Positions 59,938 through 64,000 of a stretch of DNA of 64,000 nucleotides are shown one piece after another. Within the stretch, counting starts at the first letter, position 1; every line of letters begins with the position of its first letter. The stretch comes from Capsicum annuum (taxonomy: Eukaryota > Streptophyta > Magnoliopsida > Solanales > Solanaceae). Where the stretch lies: NCBI RefSeq assembly GCF_002878395.1, contig NC_061111.1:24983571-25047570 (forward strand), in the 5' to 3' direction. A program made the translations under genes and the position numbers. Under the pieces are notes generated by a model that was given only the letters and a program-made list of their open reading frames with translations, did not search any database and was not told where the DNA came from.

Positions 59938-62353
59938 TGTAATACCCGTACTTTTCCTAGTTCAATTTAGCATTAAGAATGTTAAGCGTTGGCTTTAAGA
60001 GAGAATGACTTTCCATACATATAGAATTTTCTAGATTTAGACCCTCCAATATGTAGAAAATTGAATTAGCTTTTCAATAATATAAGATTTGCCTTAATTC
60101 GATAACTGGACGAGAAGTTATGACGATTTTAAATTCTAATCATAAAACACCATCATTTTGGTCACTAGCGTGTTGCGGAGATAGTTTAAATGATAATTGT
60201 TACTTTATAGTAAGACTCCATGATTGTGGCGTGTCGTGGAGAGTTCCAAAATCCCAATTATTAATTTTTAGTAAGATTTCGCGATTCGCAGTGATGTTCC
60301 ATTTCACAATTGTCACTTTCCAGTGAGCCTCCGTGATAATGGTGCATCACAGAGGTGGGAAAAATGGCAATTCAGAAGCATACCGCAATAGCTTCACATC
60401 ATGGTGATTTTCCACGTCACAGTTGGTAGTTTCCAGTAGGTCACCATGATAGCAGCGCATCATGCCGTAGGCCAATTTCAGAAATTTTTCCCAGTCTGAG
60501 TAAAATTTTAAAAGGGGCTCTTTGGTCTTTTCTCTATCCCCAAGTCATGAATAACAGATCATTTAACCTATCCTAAGAATATTATACCTACTTTTCACCA
60601 AAATACTCTTAAACAAAATCATAGATCTTCAAAGCTTACTCTCCAAGGAATCCAATTCCTCCATTAACTCTCCAAAGCAATTCAAGATTAAGGATTTTCA
60701 ATTCAAGAAATCTAAGAAATTATCTCCAAAGACATAATAGGAGTCCAAGATTCAAGATTTTCATCTAAGACCATCGATTAAGGTATGTGGGGTTATGAAC
60801 AAGGACAATCCTTTCGTCCTTGTTCCCAAAACTTATTTTAATTACAAATTTATTAATTTTTTTTATGATTTCCCATGAAATCCAAGTTAGGGTTTATACT
60901 CATTATTGTTATTTACAAGCCTATGAGATTTCCAGTGATTTAGAAGTTGAATTACATGATTATGTTCATATTTCCATGCATATTGTAGAAATTTCCAGAT
61001 TTTGAATTAATTTATCAATGTATGATGATTTAACATGAGTTTGATGCATGGGTCATCAACACCCTATGACTAGATGCCTTTACAGATTTTTGATAAAGAT
61101 TTGACCTTTTGGTCTTAGAATAGCTATGAAATCCATTTCAGAGATTCAGATTACAGATTTAGCCTTACAGATATACAGTTAGTTTTTATTATAAACTATT
61201 ATACTATTTTAAAAGTAGATTTCCATCAGAATGAGCATGCAAATTTCATGGAAGTAGTATTTAGCACCGAGTTGGATACGTGACTACAGTTTCATACCTC
61301 AGAACTACATGCCAACGTAGAATTTAGATTGTTCCCACTTCTACGTGGATGATAGATATGTGATCACTTAGATAGGTTATACTCCTTGGAAAGAGTATGA
61401 CTCCTCTTCCCAACGTGAGGATTCCTCCTTAGGGGGACAAGAATGTTTGACTCCATGAATGCTCTCATGGTTTATGTCAGTTAGAAAAATCTCCCATGTA
61501 GAATAAGTTTTCAGATTTCTAAATCCCTAAGATAAAGTATCTTCTTTGCAGCTTTAAAGTTCTTGAGTTTAAAATATTGCTTTACATAAGCCTTCAGATA
61601 TAGACTTACATATTTCACTTAGCCTGTATGATTTGAGAATAAGAACAGAATACAGATTTCAGAACTAAGTGTAATGGCTCACAAGATTTATATTATATGC
61701 TTTATTGTTCACAATTTATGATCTTCAGTTTTCAAATTACTCAAACCTATGTGAGTCATTTATCTTTAGCGTGCATGATTTTATTAATTTGTGATAATAT
61801 TGCTTACTTATTGCATTTATCCCTATGTGCTCAGTACATTTCCAAAGTATTGATCCACATATATGTCTATATGCTACATTGTCTCATAATGTAGCTTCAG
61901 GTGCTCAGTCTCAGCAGCATGAGTGATTTTCGAGCATCTCATCTACATCTCTGTAGTTGGTGAGTCCTCATAGTTCTGGGACTTAGCTATTCATATTTTC
62001 CAGATTATTAGTAGATGATTCAGTATTCATTTCAGACAGTTTGACTTAGCTGGGGCCTGACCCAGTGACTCCCTAGGTTTAATCAGTAAAGGCTTATCGG
62101 ACTACTAGATTCAGTTTTAGATTTTAGTTGCAGTATTCAGATTTTTAGTATTAGCTTTATCAGACTAATGAGATTAGTATTTTCAGACATACTCAGAAAA
62201 TTCATATAGTATTCCACATTTATTTTGATCTTACATTTAGATTCCCCTATTTTGGGATTCAGATTTAGTAGAAGGTAGCCAGGGTTAGCTCAGGACTACT
62301 TGTAGTTTGGAGCATCGTGTGGTATTTCAAAAATCAAATTTCAGGGCGTTACA
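59938..62353 (+). repeat. LTR 'J', a diverged Tekay-type family
   Basis: TGTAATACCC to CGTTACA, 2416 bp. It has a decayed CG-rich array at 60165-60475 (GTGTTGCGGAG, GTGTCGTGGAG, GCGCATCATGCCG words). Stem-loops: CTACATT/AATGTAG at 61874-61894 and TGGG/CCCA at 62051-62064. Overall similarity to E, F and G is low outside such blocks. Confidence 0.88.
61874..61894 (+). other. Conserved LTR stem-loop, family J version
   Basis: CTACATT, seven-base loop GTCTCAT, AATGTAG. Same stem and loop length as in E, F, G and the solo LTR, with a different stem sequence. Confidence 0.8.
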
Positions 62354-62670
62354 AGTGAGGGCGGGGTAAGAAAAAAATTATTTTTTTAAAAAATAAATTT
62401 TAAAAATTAAAATAAAAAAATTGGTAGAGGATAGGGGTGGTAGGGGTGGGGGTTGGATAGGAGAGTGGGATAAGAAAAAATTTTGAATTATTTATTACAA
62501 AAATAAATATTTTTTTGGAGGGGGGCCTAATAAGGGTAGGGATCGAGGTAGGGGATGGGACAAGAAAATAATTTGAAATAATATTTTAAAAAAATTAAAT
62601 ATTTTTTTTGGATAGAGGGTGGTGGGGTTGGGAATGGTAGGGAATTGGGGGTCGGGGTGGGATTGGACAA
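62354..62670 (+). repeat. Three loose repeats of G-tract block plus A-rich block
   Basis: GGGGTAAGAAAAAAATTA (about 62360), GGGATAAGAAAAAATTTT (about 62468) and GGGACAAGAAAATAATTT (about 62557) each follow a run of G tracts. Several stretches have four or more G tracts close together (62432-62456, 62518-62558, 62610-62668). No gene; short minus-strand ORFs here are by-products of C runs. Confidence 0.65.
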
Positions 62671-63062
62671 TTTTGATAGTTGTATGGACATTTCAACTTG
62701 ATAGTGATGTTGAAAGAGAGTTTTGAAAAATACTTTCCTTTTTGAAGGGAAGTTATTTTTCCTAAATTTGAGGAAAATAGGTTGATTTGGAAAACATTTT
62801 TCAAAATATTTAAGCCAACCAAAAATGAGAAAATTGTAAAAACAATTCATAAAATGTTTTCCTTCATACCAAATACACTCTTTGAGAATAAAACTCAACT
62901 AAAGAAAACTAAATATTTTTCAAGATGAAATAATGCATAGTCTAGATTTAAATTTTTTTATTTATTTTATTCAAGATTCAACAACTAGTCTTAACCAAAA
63001 AAATGAAAAGATAAATTTTATTCTTGATACAACCTGGTTCAGATTAAATTTTGCAATTATAT
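62671..63062. other. AT-rich non-coding sequence
   Basis: It contains a TGGAAAACATTTTTCAAAAT stretch and a TTTTCCTTCATACCAAATAC stretch of a kind common near plant DNA-transposon or repeat ends, but no borders were found. Confidence 0.35.
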
Positions 63063-63069
63063 ATACATA

Positions 63070-63260
63070 TTAGAGTGCATCAAAAACCCCTGAACTTGTC
63101 ATCAAAACTCACTTTAACACTTTAACTTTATGGTCATCTATTTACCCCCTAAATAACTTTTGAGTGAATTAGATAACACCTTAAAGATATAATGCCACTT
63201 TCACAACGGAGAGTGAATTACATGCTCCCACACATCAGCGCCATATCAATGACACGTTAG
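63070..63260. repeat. Possible DNA-transposon-derived repeat
   Basis: The GTGCATCAAAAACCCCTGAA and ATTTACCCCCTAAATAACTT words are of a type dispersed widely in plant genomes. No terminal inverted repeat pair was found in the window. An (AT)10 run follows at 63294-63313; 63314-63734 shows nothing further. Confidence 0.3.
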
Positions 63261-63734
63261 AGCCAAGCAAAAAAAGTATTTTTAAATAATTTCATATATA
63301 TATATATATATATGTTTATAAAAAAAAAACAATTCAAAAATTGAATTCCAAATTTCAATTTTTTCTCCTAAAAAACACAATTTTCAGCATACCCACAAAC
63401 CAATTCAGTAGTGGGACTCCACATTTGTAAATTTTTCCCCTACAAAATACAAATTCTAGCATACCCACAAAGAACTTCCCCAACAAGACCCCAAAGTTTC
63501 AATCTTTGCCACTAAAAATCACAATTTTCAGTAGACATAAAGTAATTAAGCAATTAAACTCCAAAATTTTAATCTTTTTCTCTGAAAATTCATAATTTTC
63601 AGCAGACCCACGAAGGAATTCAACAATAAAAATCAAAGATTTCAGCAACTCACTTAACAATTCTTCATAAACATCAAGATTTCACATCTCCCATCAGCCA
63701 AAATCACATACAAATTTCAACTTTACAAGCCTTC

Positions 63735-64000
63735 TGTAATACCTCGAGAAATTTTTCGTTGAAATTTTATGCATAAACGTGTTGGGTTCTATCTTCTAAA
63801 ATAAATTATAAATTTTTCGTACGGAATGTCTTAGATTATGACCGACCATTGTGTAGAGTATCGAATAAGATTTCAAATGATATATGGATCATCCAAAACG
63901 GACACCCGAGCGACGAGTTATGAACATTCCGATCGAACCGTGAATAGTAGTGAACAGAAAAACTGCAGGAAAAAGTACTGAGGCCTGACGTATTTTTTCT
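63735..64000 (+). repeat. Start of another Tekay-type LTR, cut by the window end
   Basis: TGTAATACCTCGAG, followed 160 bases on by CACCCGAGCGACGAGTTATG, a block also seen as a variant in LTRs F, G and J at the same distance from the LTR start (for example near 33403 and 60107). Confidence 0.75.

Noticed and set aside
62527..62898. Overlapping minus-strand frames with proline-rich ends
   Set aside because: Proline codons come from C runs opposite the G tracts; no start context or family likeness.
1..64000. Host protein-coding or tRNA/rRNA genes
   Set aside because: No frame outside the retroelements shows a recognisable domain or exon structure, and no tRNA-like fold was noticed by eye; a tRNAscan and protein search would be needed to exclude short exons.

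Overview
The window is plant nuclear heterochromatin built almost wholly from decayed, nested LTR retrotransposons. It is AT-rich, and no intact host gene, tRNA or rRNA gene was recognised. A TS-like SINE tail and the styles of the Tekay, Athila and Copia relics point to the nightshade family (Solanaceae: Capsicum, Solanum, Nicotiana). The species cannot be told from the sequence.

Layout. (1) 1-18011: an outer Gypsy element ('A') with no recognisable genes. It starts left of the window and ends with an LTR at 15806-18011. A complete Tekay/Del chromovirus ('B', 2623-14153) is inserted in it with a perfect GGGAG target duplication. The 3' LTR of B is itself split by a solo LTR (10662-12819). 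(2) 18012-22872: AT-rich DNA with a probable reversed LTR relic and no genes. (3) 22873 to about 25300: a Ty1-Copia relic on the minus strand. (4) 25692-55845: a tandem array of a gag-protease-only Tekay-type element, about 6.35 kb per period, in the order partial internal - LTR - internal - LTR - internal - LTR. The last internal region is split by a 13.8-kb Athila-type element (36638-50423, minus strand) and also carries a truncated SINE with a 15-bp target duplication. (5) 55846-59633: a minus-strand LTR element with no gag or pol that can be recognised. It carries one decayed reading frame of roughly 440 codons of unknown function. (6) 59634-62353: the 3' tail and LTR of another Tekay-type family. 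(7) 62354-63734: G-tract repeats and AT-rich sequence. (8) 63735-64000: the first bases of a further LTR.

No genes here work together as a host pathway. The coding content is retrotransposon gag, protease, reverse transcriptase, RNase H, integrase and chromodomain, all broken. Nesting gives a relative order: A is older than B, B is older than the solo LTR, and the tandem array is older than both the Athila insertion and the SINE.

The observations most worth following: three stem-loops kept at matching distances from the 3' end of the LTR in several diverged Tekay-type families, with stem sequences that differ while pairing is kept; a small hairpin just upstream of the polypurine tract in Tekay-type and Athila-type elements; the tandem array of pol-less elements; and the unknown reading frame of the element at 55846-59633. 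Sites and lengths were found by eye, so boundaries given without a target duplication are approximate.
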